DNA from: JAGTVB01 sp964624765
GTDB lineage: Bacteria; Pseudomonadota; Gammaproteobacteria; HK1
Direction of reading: 5' to 3'
Length of the DNA stretch: 32,228 bases
Assembly (NCBI GenBank): GCA_964624765.1
Contig: CAZUZO010000020.1
Span: 1 to 32,228, forward strand
The translations under genes were made by a program, and so were the position numbers. This document shows positions 1 through 5,613 of this stretch, in pieces (the stretch's first letter is position 1; every line of letters starts with the position of its first letter). The notes beneath the pieces were generated by a model. That model was given only the letters and a program-made list of their open reading frames with translations, did no database searches and was not told where the DNA came from.

Positions 1-2
1 CG

Positions 3-152
3 AACAAGCTGATTGAGCAGTTGAGCGCCCATGCGCTGGCGGCGTGGGATACCGAGAATCATTTTCGTGCGCTGGCCGCGACCGGCGATGTGAATCGCGC
101 GCTCGCGATTTTGGATCGGCTCGATGCCGAGGATACGCGGGCAGGCCGGTAA
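3..152 (+). CDS. C-terminal end of an unidentified protein
   Basis: An open frame enters from the left edge and ends at TAA 150-152, giving the last 49 residues of a protein (begins NKLIEQLSAHALAAWDTENH, ends DAEDTRAGR). The piece is rich in Ala, Leu and charged residues and looks entirely helical, with a hint of a helical-repeat pattern. I do not recognise the family, and the visible part has no catalytic motif. Codon use is like the GC-rich core genes further right rather than the island that follows, so this is probably the last chromosomal gene before the accessory region. Confidence 0.5.
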   Translation, partial: NKLIEQLSAHALAAWDTENHFRALAATGDVNRALAILDRLDAEDTRAGR

Positions 153-488
153 GTAAACCAACCTTCGCAACCCCTGCCCCTCACAAGGGATGGGGTAGGG
201 AGATGGGGGTCGTTTCTTGACTATGCATAATCCCGGCGATATGCCAGCATAAACCGGCGTAGCCGAAGTTGGAAACGCGATGGCGCGCAGGCTCGGCGCC
301 ATTGCCGGCTCCTCTCTTGGCCTGTGTGAGACGTTGGTCAATCCCCAATCCAGGTTGATCGAGAAGCCGGCTAGATGATTATCATATCTCAATTATTAGC
401 CTTGACCCGTACTAGCCTGGTGTCCTGTTCCAGACCCTTGGGGATCGAATTTTCCGGTTCGTTGTATCACGTGCTTCCCGTCAAGAAA
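153..488. other. Intergenic stretch without a recognised gene
   Basis: About 340 bases between the end of the first gene and the first GGGGTCAGACCCC-type repeat. I see no credible coding frame, tRNA or terminator. There is a G-rich tract near 190-212 and a weak inverted repeat around GGCGC at 275-302. It may be intergenic debris at the left boundary of the accessory island. Confidence 0.4.
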
Positions 489-510
489 TTGGGGTCAGAC
501 TCGATTTAAA
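489..510 (+). repeat. GGGGTCAGACCCC-family repeat, copy 1 (degenerate)
   Basis: The sequence TTGGGGTCAGACTCGATTTAAA is a diverged copy of the repeat seen intact at 981-1010, 2776-2798 and 5573-5597. It lies about 50 bases upstream of the RAYT-type transposase gene, with another copy directly at that gene's 3' end. Short palindromic repeats bracketing a Y1 transposase are typical of REP/RAYT systems, so this is inferred to be the left end of the transposase unit. Confidence 0.6.
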
Positions 511-561
511 GCCAGCGTGTGTGTCTGCCGCTGAAGGTTGTTTCCATGAAAAATCTTACTG

Positions 562-1005
562 ATGGTTCGTTTGACTCGTTACTTTGTGCCGGGTCAGCCC
601 CAGCATGTTATTCAACGGGGAAACCATCGGCAAGTCATTTTCGCCGCCGACGAGGACTACCCGTTCTTTCTTGAGTGCTTGAAGGAGGCGGCCGATCGGT
701 ACGCATGTGCCCTACACGCTTATATTTTAATGACCAACCACATCCATTTGCTTGCCACGCCCAAGGAGGCGAAGAGCTTGCCGAAGGCGCTGCAGTCCGT
801 CGGCAGACGATATGTCCAATACTTCAACTAGAGCTATCGGCGCACGGGGACGTTATGGGAGGGCCGCTATCGGGCCACCATGGTTGACTCTGAGCAGTAC
901 CTGTTGACGTGCTCTCGCTACATCGAGCTCAATCCCGTGCGGGCTGATAGAGTTGAGCACCCGAGCGAGTATTGCTGCTCAAAAAAAAGGGGTCAGACCC
1001 CTTAA
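562..1005 (+). pseudogene. REP-associated tyrosine transposase (RAYT, Y1_Tnp), interrupted by TAG
   Basis: The frame from ATG 562 encodes MVRLTRYFVPGQPQHVIQRG, then the family's HUH motif in TNHIHLL and KALQSVGRRYVQYFN. A TAG stands at 829-831; the same frame continues with SYRRTGTLWEGRYRA and YIELNPVRADRV, the normal continuation of this family, so a single C-to-T change (CAG to TAG) is the simplest explanation. The catalytic Tyr should lie in the helix around YVQYFN or the region after it. The frame then runs into the repeat at 981 and stops at TAA 1003-1005, so the C-terminus is also replaced. RAYTs are single-strand DNA transposases that mobilise short REP-like palindromes. Loss of function is inferred; readthrough or suppression cannot be excluded. 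Confidence 0.85.
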
Positions 1006-1010
1006 ATAAA
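981..1010 (+). repeat. GGGGTCAGACCCC-family repeat, copy 2
   Basis: Eight A residues, then GGGGTCAGACCCC and TTAAATAAA. The core is a 13-base imperfect palindrome (GGGGTC-A-GACCCC). It forms the last codons and stop of the broken RAYT gene, so it sits exactly at the element's right side. Confidence 0.75.
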
Positions 1011-1056
1011 TACACACAGAATCCGCCAAAATGGCAGTCAAAATGTCAAAGATGGG

Positions 1057-1311
1057 TTAGTAGTGGTAACGGAGCTGGGCAAGGAAAAGGGCGTCAGATT
1101 CAACCTTGTAGACCATACGATGCTGGTCATTTATCCGCCGGGACCAATAGCCGGAGAGCGCGTGCTTTAGTGGTTCCGGTTTCCCGATGCCTTCGAAGGG
1201 TGAACGCTTGACTTCTTGGATGAGGAGGTTAATGCGCGTGACTACCTTTCGGTCAGTGCGCTGCCAATAGAGGCAGTCTTCCCAAGCATGCTCGGAGAAA
1301 ACCAGCCTCAT
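1057..1311 (-). CDS. yoeB: YoeB-type toxin, ribosome-dependent mRNA interferase
   Basis: An 84-residue protein, the same length as E. coli YoeB. It has a RelE/YoeB fold sequence: MRLVFSEHAWEDCLYW, then RINLLIQEVKRSPFEGIGKPEPLKH, and it ends LRYHY. Residues equivalent to the known active-site Glu46, Arg65, His83 and Tyr84 are all present at those positions, so the toxin looks functional. YoeB binds the ribosomal A site and cleaves mRNA during translation; it is held inactive by YefM. The gene starts four bases inside the end of yefM (ATGA-type overlap, 1308-1311), so translation is coupled with antitoxin first. It lies immediately beside the RAYT remnant, consistent with carriage on a mobile island. 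Confidence 0.95.
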   Translation of the reverse strand: MRLVFSEHAWEDCLYWQRTDRKVVTRINLLIQEVKRSPFEGIGKPEPLKHALSGYWSRRINDQHRMVYKVESDALFLAQLRYHY

Positions 1312-1559
1312 TCCAGGAGGGCCCGCTCCGTGCCGCCACCGGATTCGAGCTCAGCGATGGATTCGAGCAGTCTGCGGACATTCTTGGGGCTTCGGAGGAG
1401 GTAGGCCGTTTCTTCGAGAGCCTCGTAATCGTCGAGCGAGATCATGACGACGGACCGAGCATTCTTGCGAGTGATAATCAAGGGTACGTGGTCATCGCAG
1501 ACCTTTTCCATCGTCTTGGCCAACTGGCTTCGAGCCTCGGAATAAGTAATCGTATCCAT
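1308..1559 (-). CDS. yefM: YefM-type antitoxin (Phd/YefM family)
   Basis: An 83-residue protein starting MDTITYSEARSQLAKTMEKV with the family's DNA-binding N-terminal half, then VPLIITRKNARSVVMISLDDYEALEETAYLLRSP, a classic YefM signature. The C-terminal tail (NVRRLLESIAELESGG) is the flexible toxin-binding segment. The start is supported by AAGGAG about ten bases upstream. YefM neutralises YoeB and, alone or with it, represses the operon through the TGTACA boxes at 1584-1601. All expected parts of the module are present. Confidence 0.95.
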   Translation of the reverse strand: MDTITYSEARSQLAKTMEKVCDDHVPLIITRKNARSVVMISLDDYEALEETAYLLRSPKNVRRLLESIAELESGGGTERALLE

Positions 1560-1583
1560 GGCCTGTCTCCTTGTTGGGCTAAT

Positions 1584-1601
1584 TGTACAATTAATTGTAC
1601 A
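1584..1601 (-). promoter_or_regulatory. Paired TGTACA operator of yefM-yoeB
   Basis: Two TGTACA hexamers at 1584-1589 and 1596-1601, 12 bases centre to centre, lie 25-40 bases upstream of the yefM start, inside the longer palindromic stretch TTGTACAATTAATTGTACA. TGTACA pairs with this kind of spacing are the known YefM/YefM-YoeB binding sites in E. coli. TACAAT inside the site resembles a -10 box read on the minus strand, so repressor binding would cover the promoter. The match is seen; the function is inferred from the family. Confidence 0.75.
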
Positions 1602-2034
1602 GAAAAACTTTTACATCATAAGCAATTCAACCGATGAAAAAAAAGGGTTACCCATTAGCCGGGCCCTGACAAGTCGTAATAAGTTCCCCTAAGCCGCTGG
1701 TTCGAGGCGGTTATCGTGCACCAACTTGGCAGGGTGTTGTAACTGCAAAACACGCCGATTTTCATTGCATGTGGCGTCGGTGTCGTTACTGACCCGCACC
1801 CCTCACCCGTCCGGATCGAGGCGCCGGGTGTTTCGGTGCCGAATCGCTCCCGGGCCCCTGGCCGCGGCTCGGCCCGAGAAAACCGTTGGAAAAAAGGGGT
1901 CAGACTCCTTAAGCTAGTGAGTCGGCATCGAAATGGTAGACGCGAACGCTTCGAACCGAACCGGTGCAATAGCGTCTCACTCGCTTGCCCGCTGAGGGAC
2001 GGGGGACGAGGGAGACGTGATGCGCGACCCGGTG
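1602..2034. other. Stretch between yefM promoter and vapC, no recognised gene
   Basis: No convincing gene. At 1636-1656 a run of eight A residues followed by GGGTTACCC may be an eroded member of the local repeat family. The repeat at 1890-1913 lies here too. A tRNA-Leu-like D-arm phrase occurs near 1941-1955 but no complete tRNA can be folded around it. Open frames across it on both strands have no family resemblance. Confidence 0.4.
1890..1913 (+). repeat. GGGGTCAGACCCC-family repeat, copy 3 (diverged)
   Basis: AAAAAAGGGGTCAGACTCCT followed by TAAG. It is in the same orientation as the other four copies, with one or two core substitutions. It stands alone, with no transposase next to it, as expected for a non-autonomous copy. 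Confidence 0.65.
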
Positions 2035-2460
2035 CTACGTTTGGAACGGATTCTCGATGACCAGGGTATCGATTCGCTGCCCATCCTGAAGGTCTTCGCT
2101 GTATAGCCGTGTGCATCCGGCTTGCAGTGCGCCGGCAATGATCAGGGCATCATAAAACCCGTAGCGGTAGCGCGCTTGAATCTCGAGGCCGCGGTGGTAG
2201 AGAGCGATGCTCGCGGATACCCGCAACAGCGGCGCGAGCACGTGGTGGAGGTAGGCGCTTGCGCTGGCGTTGTCCAACGGCACTTCAGCCTTTCGCAGCA
2301 CGGTGTTCAGACACTCCTGGACCACCTGATAGCTGATGCATGCGTTCCCTGTTTCTATTCCTTCACGGATGATGCTGTCGGCTATGGTGCGCTTGCGTTC
2401 GTCTGCCGCCTCGAGTTGGTAGATAAACAGATTGGTGTCGAGAAATCGCTCAGCGTTCAT
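2035..2460 (-). CDS. PIN-domain ribonuclease toxin (VapC-like)
   Basis: A 141-residue single-domain PIN protein. It opens with RFLDTNLFIYQLE (Asp8), has Glu49 in SYQVVQEC, Asp104 in GFYDALIIAGAL and Asp123 in YSEDLQDGQ, which together form the four-acid metal site of PIN ribonucleases. Proteins of this kind act as toxins that cleave tRNA, rRNA or mRNA and are blocked by a cognate antitoxin. The start overlaps the end of the upstream antitoxin gene by 11 bases, giving a coupled antitoxin-toxin operon. Length and motifs are complete, so it is probably functional. I leave the symbol blank because the antitoxin is not a standard VapB. Confidence 0.9.
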   Translation of the reverse strand: MNAERFLDTNLFIYQLEAADERKRTIADSIIREGIETGNACISYQVVQECLNTVLRKAEVPLDNASASAYLHHVLAPLLRVSASIALYHRGLEIQARYRYGFYDALIIAGALQAGCTRLYSEDLQDGQRIDTLVIENPFQT

Positions 2461-2671
2461 TCATCTCGTCACGGCTTAGCTTTCGTCCTACACGAACTTT
2501 GCTGCGCAACTCGGCAACCACCGTATCGTACTGCTGCATACGGCTACGCTGACGGGCATAGCCTTCGAGCCATTGCCTGAATTGCTCATTTAACGTCGTG
2601 TGCTCGGCCCGCGCCCGCGCACGGGCTGCCTCAATTAAGGTCTCATCAGCGCTCAACGTAATGTTCTTCAT
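2450..2671 (-). CDS. Antitoxin of the PIN toxin, ribbon-helix-helix-like
   Basis: A 73-residue protein. I chose ATG 2669-2671 because it gives the typical antitoxin N-terminus MKNITLSADETLIEAARARA and has GAGAGG upstream; longer frames to the right run into repeat sequence. The N-terminal beta strand plus helices fit a MetJ/Arc-type DNA-binding fold; the basic, helical C-terminus (QRSRMQQYDTVVAELRSKVRVGRKLSRDE) would wrap the toxin. It overlaps the PIN gene by 11 bases. DNA binding and autoregulation are inferred from similar modules. Confidence 0.8.
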   Translation of the reverse strand: MKNITLSADETLIEAARARARAEHTTLNEQFRQWLEGYARQRSRMQQYDTVVAELRSKVRVGRKLSRDEMNER

Positions 2672-2763
2672 GGATACCTCTCGCACCGCGACTCGTGTTG
2701 ATAGTGTACACGCAGGCAGTGGATAAAGAAAAGCAGAAGAGTACGGGGTCTGAACGGGGAGGA

Positions 2764-2800
2764 TAAAAGGGGTCAAAAGGGGTCAGACCCCTTAAATATT
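2764..2800 (+). repeat. GGGGTCAGACCCC-family repeat, copy 4 with partial tandem
   Basis: The stretch contains AAAAGGGGTC twice in a row and then GGGGTCAGACCCCTTAAAT. It is a full copy preceded by a half copy. Its right edge touches the point where the hsdS coding sequence (2805-2969) breaks off, so it marks one border of the restriction-operon fragment. Confidence 0.75.
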
Positions 2801-2804
2801 TTGT

Positions 2805-2969
2805 CGGAATGTCACCATCTTCCCAGTAGGCGTCGTTGGACTTGTCTGGTGTCCCGCCCGCGTAACGCTGTGAAATCCACTTCAACGAGACAGAGTCCCA
2901 ATGTGCTGGTATTTGTCCAAGCTATTGAACGCCGCTTTCCTTGTATCCTGAATGAGGGGAATATCTCAT
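2805..2969 (-). pseudogene. hsdS: 5' end of hsdS, type I restriction specificity subunit, nonsense-mutated and cut off
   Basis: The minus strand from ATG 2967-2969 reads MRYSPHSGYKESGVQ, then TAG (2922-2924), then LGQIPAHWDSVSLKWISQRY and AGGTPDKSNDAYWEDGDIP. This is the characteristic HsdS N-terminus (YKDSGVEWLGEIPxHW ... GGTPxKSNxxYWxxGxIPW), with the usual Trp codon TGG changed to TAG. The match ends just before the repeat at 2764-2800; the frame then reads into repeat sequence. The start overlaps the rhuM stop by four bases (ATGA), so hsdS was the last visible gene of the operon. Over 350 residues are missing, so the specificity function is lost. Confidence 0.85.
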
Positions 2970-3991
2970 TTCTCCCCCTTGTTGTGTTCAAGTTGTTTTT
3001 CAATCTGCTCCAGCTCTGCGATCTCTTCGGCATCGGCCTGCTTGGCCTCGGCAAGGCGGCGGTTTTCGTCGAAGGCATCAAAGCGCTCGCGGGCGATGCG
3101 CTCCATGGCCTCACGGGAGACGCTGCCGGCGTGGGTGAGCACGGCCTTTTCGTTGAAGTCCAGCAGGCGGTCCACATTCTGCCGCCAGTAGTCGAGGGTG
3201 AGCTGCTTGCGCTCCTTCACCCGCAGTTCGGCCTGTTCCAGGAAGATGACCACCAGCCGGTTGAGGGTGTCCACCTCGTCGGCGCTGAGGTAGTTCTTGG
3301 CCACGATCACATCGTGCTTGCGCACCCTTGAATCGCTCCAGTTGGTGAGCGCCATGTTGGGGGCGTTCGGGTCGGCGCGGGAGACGACGATCTCGGCGGC
3401 GGTCTGGCCGGTGACGGCGAACAGCAGCTTGTTCTGGGTTTCGGCGAAAAAGAGCTGGGCGGCGCGGTCGTCCGAACGGTAGTCGGAACTGAGGGAAAAA
3501 AGGTCGCGCACCTTCTGGTAGAAGCGCTTCTCGGAGGCGCGGATCTCGCGGATGCGGGCCAGCAGCTCATCGAAGTAGTCCCATCCGCTGGGATTCTTGA
3601 GCCGCTCGTCGTTCATGACGAAGCCCTTGACTAGATACTCCGCCAGATGGGCGGTGGCCCACTGGCGGAACTGGGTGCCGCGCGGCGAGCGGACCCGGTA
3701 GCCCACCGCCAGGATCATGTGCAGGTTGTACAGATAGGTCTTACGCTGCACCCGGCGGCTGCCCTCGTTTTGAACTGTCAAGGATTCCTTGACAGTTGCC
3801 GACTCCGGCAACTCCCCTTCCTTCAGGATGTTCTTGATGTGCAGGCTGACGTTCTGCTTGGTGGTATCGAACAGCTCGGCCATCTCGCCCTGATTCAGCC
3901 AGACGGAGCCGTCCAGGGTTTGCAGCTGGACTTCCGCCTGCCCGTCCTCGGTACGGTAAACGATCAGTTCCCCCCGGTCCGGCGTGCTCAT
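2966..3991 (-). CDS. rhuM: RhuM-family protein (Virulence_RhuM)
   Basis: A 341-residue protein from ATG 3989-3991, chosen because it overlaps the upstream stop by four bases. Family hallmarks are visible: WLNQGEMAELFDTTKQNVSLHIKNIL (a helix-turn-helix-like segment, about residues 30-56), YNLHMILAVGYRVRSPRGTQFRQWA, then FYQKVRDLFSLSSDYR, and VSRADPNAPNMALTNW. A charged helical tail follows (LAEAKQADAEEIAELEQIEKQLEH). RhuM was named in Salmonella SPI-3 and is common as a passenger in type I restriction operons; its biochemical role is not established. Here it lies between orf125 and hsdS with four-base overlaps on both sides. The gene looks complete although both ends of the operon are lost. 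Confidence 0.9.
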   Translation of the reverse strand: MSTPDRGELIVYRTEDGQAEVQLQTLDGSVWLNQGEMAELFDTTKQNVSLHIKNILKEGELPESATVKESLTVQNEGSRRVQRKTYLYNLHMILAVGYRVRSPRGTQFRQWATAHLAEYLVKGFVMNDERLKNPSGWDYFDELLARIREIRASEKRFYQKVRDLFSLSSDYRSDDRAAQLFFAETQNKLLFAVTGQTAAEIVVSRADPNAPNMALTNWSDSRVRKHDVIVAKNYLSADEVDTLNRLVVIFLEQAELRVKERKQLTLDYWRQNVDRLLDFNEKAVLTHAGSVSREAMERIARERFDAFDENRRLAEAKQADAEEIAELEQIEKQLEHNKGEK

Positions 3992-4365
3992 GCGGTGACC
4001 TCCTGGTAGAGCCAACCGCGCACTTCCGCCTTGGCCTTGAGCAGCTTGGCTTTCTTTTCGGTTGCGCTCTTGCCGTAGGCGGAAAAGTCGATCAGGGCAT
4101 GTTCCGGAAAAGGGTCAGGATCAGGTGTCACCGGCAGTTCGAGCGCTCCGCATTCCGCCATGGATACCGCCAGCACGCCGCTACTGCCCAGCTTCAGGTC
4201 CTTGGTGTAATGCTCAAAGGCTTGTGCGGGGGTGATCTGGTCCCCATCGTAGACTGAAAGCTTCTGTTCATCCTTGGGTGTTGGGCGGAAGGCCTGGGAT
4301 GAGGGTCGCCCATCCTGCACGAAACCGGGGTGGATCTGGCGCAGCAGAAGGGTGATATCGTTCAC
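3988..4365 (-). CDS. Unknown 125-residue protein in the type I RM operon
   Basis: Starts with GTG 4363-4365, sharing four bases (GTGA) with the upstream gene's stop, and its own stop shares ATGA with rhuM. The sequence opens MNDITLLLRQIHPGFVQDGR, then SSQAFRPTPKDEQKLSVYDGDQITPAQAFEHYT, and ends in a Lys-rich helix (KKAKLLKAKAEVRGWLYQ). There is no signal peptide or membrane segment. I remember similar uncharacterised proteins but know no function. Its invariant pairing with the 377-residue gene suggests a two-component module, possibly toxin-antitoxin-like or an accessory to restriction; this is inference only. Confidence 0.8.
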   Translation of the reverse strand: MNDITLLLRQIHPGFVQDGRPSSQAFRPTPKDEQKLSVYDGDQITPAQAFEHYTKDLKLGSSGVLAVSMAECGALELPVTPDPDPFPEHALIDFSAYGKSATEKKAKLLKAKAEVRGWLYQEVTA

Positions 4366-5495
4366 GCGTCACCCCCGGTCCGCCGGGTGATCTGCGCCGC
4401 CAGCCATCGCCAGTCGTTGAGCTCATTCAGGTTCAGCGCCTTTTCTTCTTCTTGTTCACTGACCATATCCAGGGCATGCCATTGGCCCTGATGCTGATCG
4501 AGGTCAATTTCAAGGCTGATTTCCCAGCCATTCACCGACCACTCGGCCTGCACTCCGCCTTCTGCGGTTGGGTAGAGATAGGGCGTGGTGTGTTCATCTG
4601 GATAGTTGCGCTGGAACGCCTCTGCCAGCCAGTCAAGACCTGTCTTGTCGGGGGCAAAGCCCTTCTTGCCGTCCAGCCAGCCGTGGCGCAACGTCTTGAG
4701 TTCTTCCAGTCGGGCGGCAATGTCATTAGCGTCCAACAAGCTGAGGTGCTCAACGGTTTCCAGGCTTTGCAGCCGGTCGTAACGGTTGTACCGGCCGATG
4801 CCCTGCAGGAGCACACGCGCACCCTGTTTGTATCCATTAAAAGCTTCAATCACGGTCGGTAGATGCTGGCCTGCAATGGGGGCAACCACACGTGGTCCGT
4901 TGATGACCTGAAGCTCAAAGGTCATTTTGCCTTGGTCAGCTTCGGGGATACTGCCACGCAGGGTGACCTCTTCGGTGAGTTCCTGCACTTGACTGGAGGC
5001 CAGCACCAGCTTGCGGCGCGTGGCCTTGGTAAGGCGGGCCTTGCGCTCGGTTGCCTGGGGCGCGAATTCAATGGCTTCGCCATCGCGCAGGCCGCGACCG
5101 AAGCGGTCGAAATAGGCCAACAGCGCATCGGGAAGATGCTGGGTGATAGGTTCATCGTGTTCGGCGGCATTAATCGCGCCGACCAGATGTGTGCGGGCCT
5201 GTTCGAAATAGGTCTGCGCCTGCGGCGGGAAGAGTTGCGTCTGTTGGACGACCAGACTCAACCGGGGTACGGCGCTGCCTTCGCCGACGCCAGACAGTTT
5301 GAGTGCGACATCATCGGTGAAACCCTTGGGCGAACGCTTGCGCTCAGGGTGATGCTGCAGGTAGCACCATTTGGCAACCTCGATGATCATCTCCTCCAGC
5401 ACAGCCAGATCTTTAAGCAACTCCAACGGAATGGCGTGTTCGGCAAAGCGCGGACCGACCATACGTGGGGTCAGAAATTCGATAACTTGGCTCAT
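4362..5495 (-). CDS. Unknown 377-residue protein in the type I RM operon
   Basis: The start ATG 5493-5495 overlaps the stop of the hsdM remnant (ATGA). The protein is soluble, with no signal peptide. The N-terminal part (1-180) is helical and acidic; residues about 185-250 look beta-rich (MTFELQVINGPRVVAPIAGQ, then GARVLLQGIGRYNRYDRLQSLETVEHL). The C-terminal third has the phrases HGWLDGKKGFAPDKTGLDWL, TTPYLYPTAEGGVQAEWSVNGWEISLEIDL and GQWHALD, which look strongly family-specific. I know of no assigned function. Position between hsdM and rhuM and tight coupling with the 125-residue gene imply a shared role in restriction-linked defence or its control. Confidence 0.8.
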   Translation of the reverse strand: MSQVIEFLTPRMVGPRFAEHAIPLELLKDLAVLEEMIIEVAKWCYLQHHPERKRSPKGFTDDVALKLSGVGEGSAVPRLSLVVQQTQLFPPQAQTYFEQARTHLVGAINAAEHDEPITQHLPDALLAYFDRFGRGLRDGEAIEFAPQATERKARLTKATRRKLVLASSQVQELTEEVTLRGSIPEADQGKMTFELQVINGPRVVAPIAGQHLPTVIEAFNGYKQGARVLLQGIGRYNRYDRLQSLETVEHLSLLDANDIAARLEELKTLRHGWLDGKKGFAPDKTGLDWLAEAFQRNYPDEHTTPYLYPTAEGGVQAEWSVNGWEISLEIDLDQHQGQWHALDMVSEQEEEKALNLNELNDWRWLAAQITRRTGGDA

Positions 5496-5572
5496 GCGGT
5501 CACCTCCTTAAGCAGGTCGATAATCTCGCCTTCCAGCCCCTTGATCTCGGCCTCGATCTCGGTCAGCTCGAT
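5492..5572 (-). pseudogene. hsdM: 3' remnant of hsdM, type I DNA methyltransferase subunit
   Basis: The minus strand just upstream of the 377-residue gene reads IELTEIEAEIKGLEGEI followed by IDLLKEVTA and TGA 5492-5494. This coiled-coil tail ending in LLKEVTA-like residues is typical of HsdM C-termini. Going upstream the frame hits a TGA inside the repeat at 5573-5597, so everything before the last 26 codons has been replaced. The stop overlaps the next start by four bases. The short length makes the family call moderate, but the hsdS head at the other end of the operon supports it strongly. Confidence 0.7.
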
Positions 5573-5597
5573 AAAAAGGGGTCAGACCCCTTAAATT
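5573..5597 (+). repeat. GGGGTCAGACCCC-family repeat, copy 5
   Basis: AAAAAGGGGTCAGACCCCTT followed by AAATT. It is an intact copy in the same orientation as copy 4, lying exactly where the hsdM coding sequence ends. It separates the restriction-operon fragment from the IS1-like element that begins at 5614. Confidence 0.8.
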
Positions 5598-5613
5598 CAG
5601 AGGTTGATTTCTT

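Noticed and set aside
1915..1990. tRNA-Leu-like phrase (GAAATGGTAGACGCG)
   Set aside because: Only the D-arm resembles a tRNA; no acceptor, anticodon or T-arm can be paired around it.
1655..2116. Long minus-strand open frame of 153 codons
   Set aside because: Arg/Pro-rich composition, contains a repeat copy, no family resemblance, overlaps vapC end; probably non-coding.
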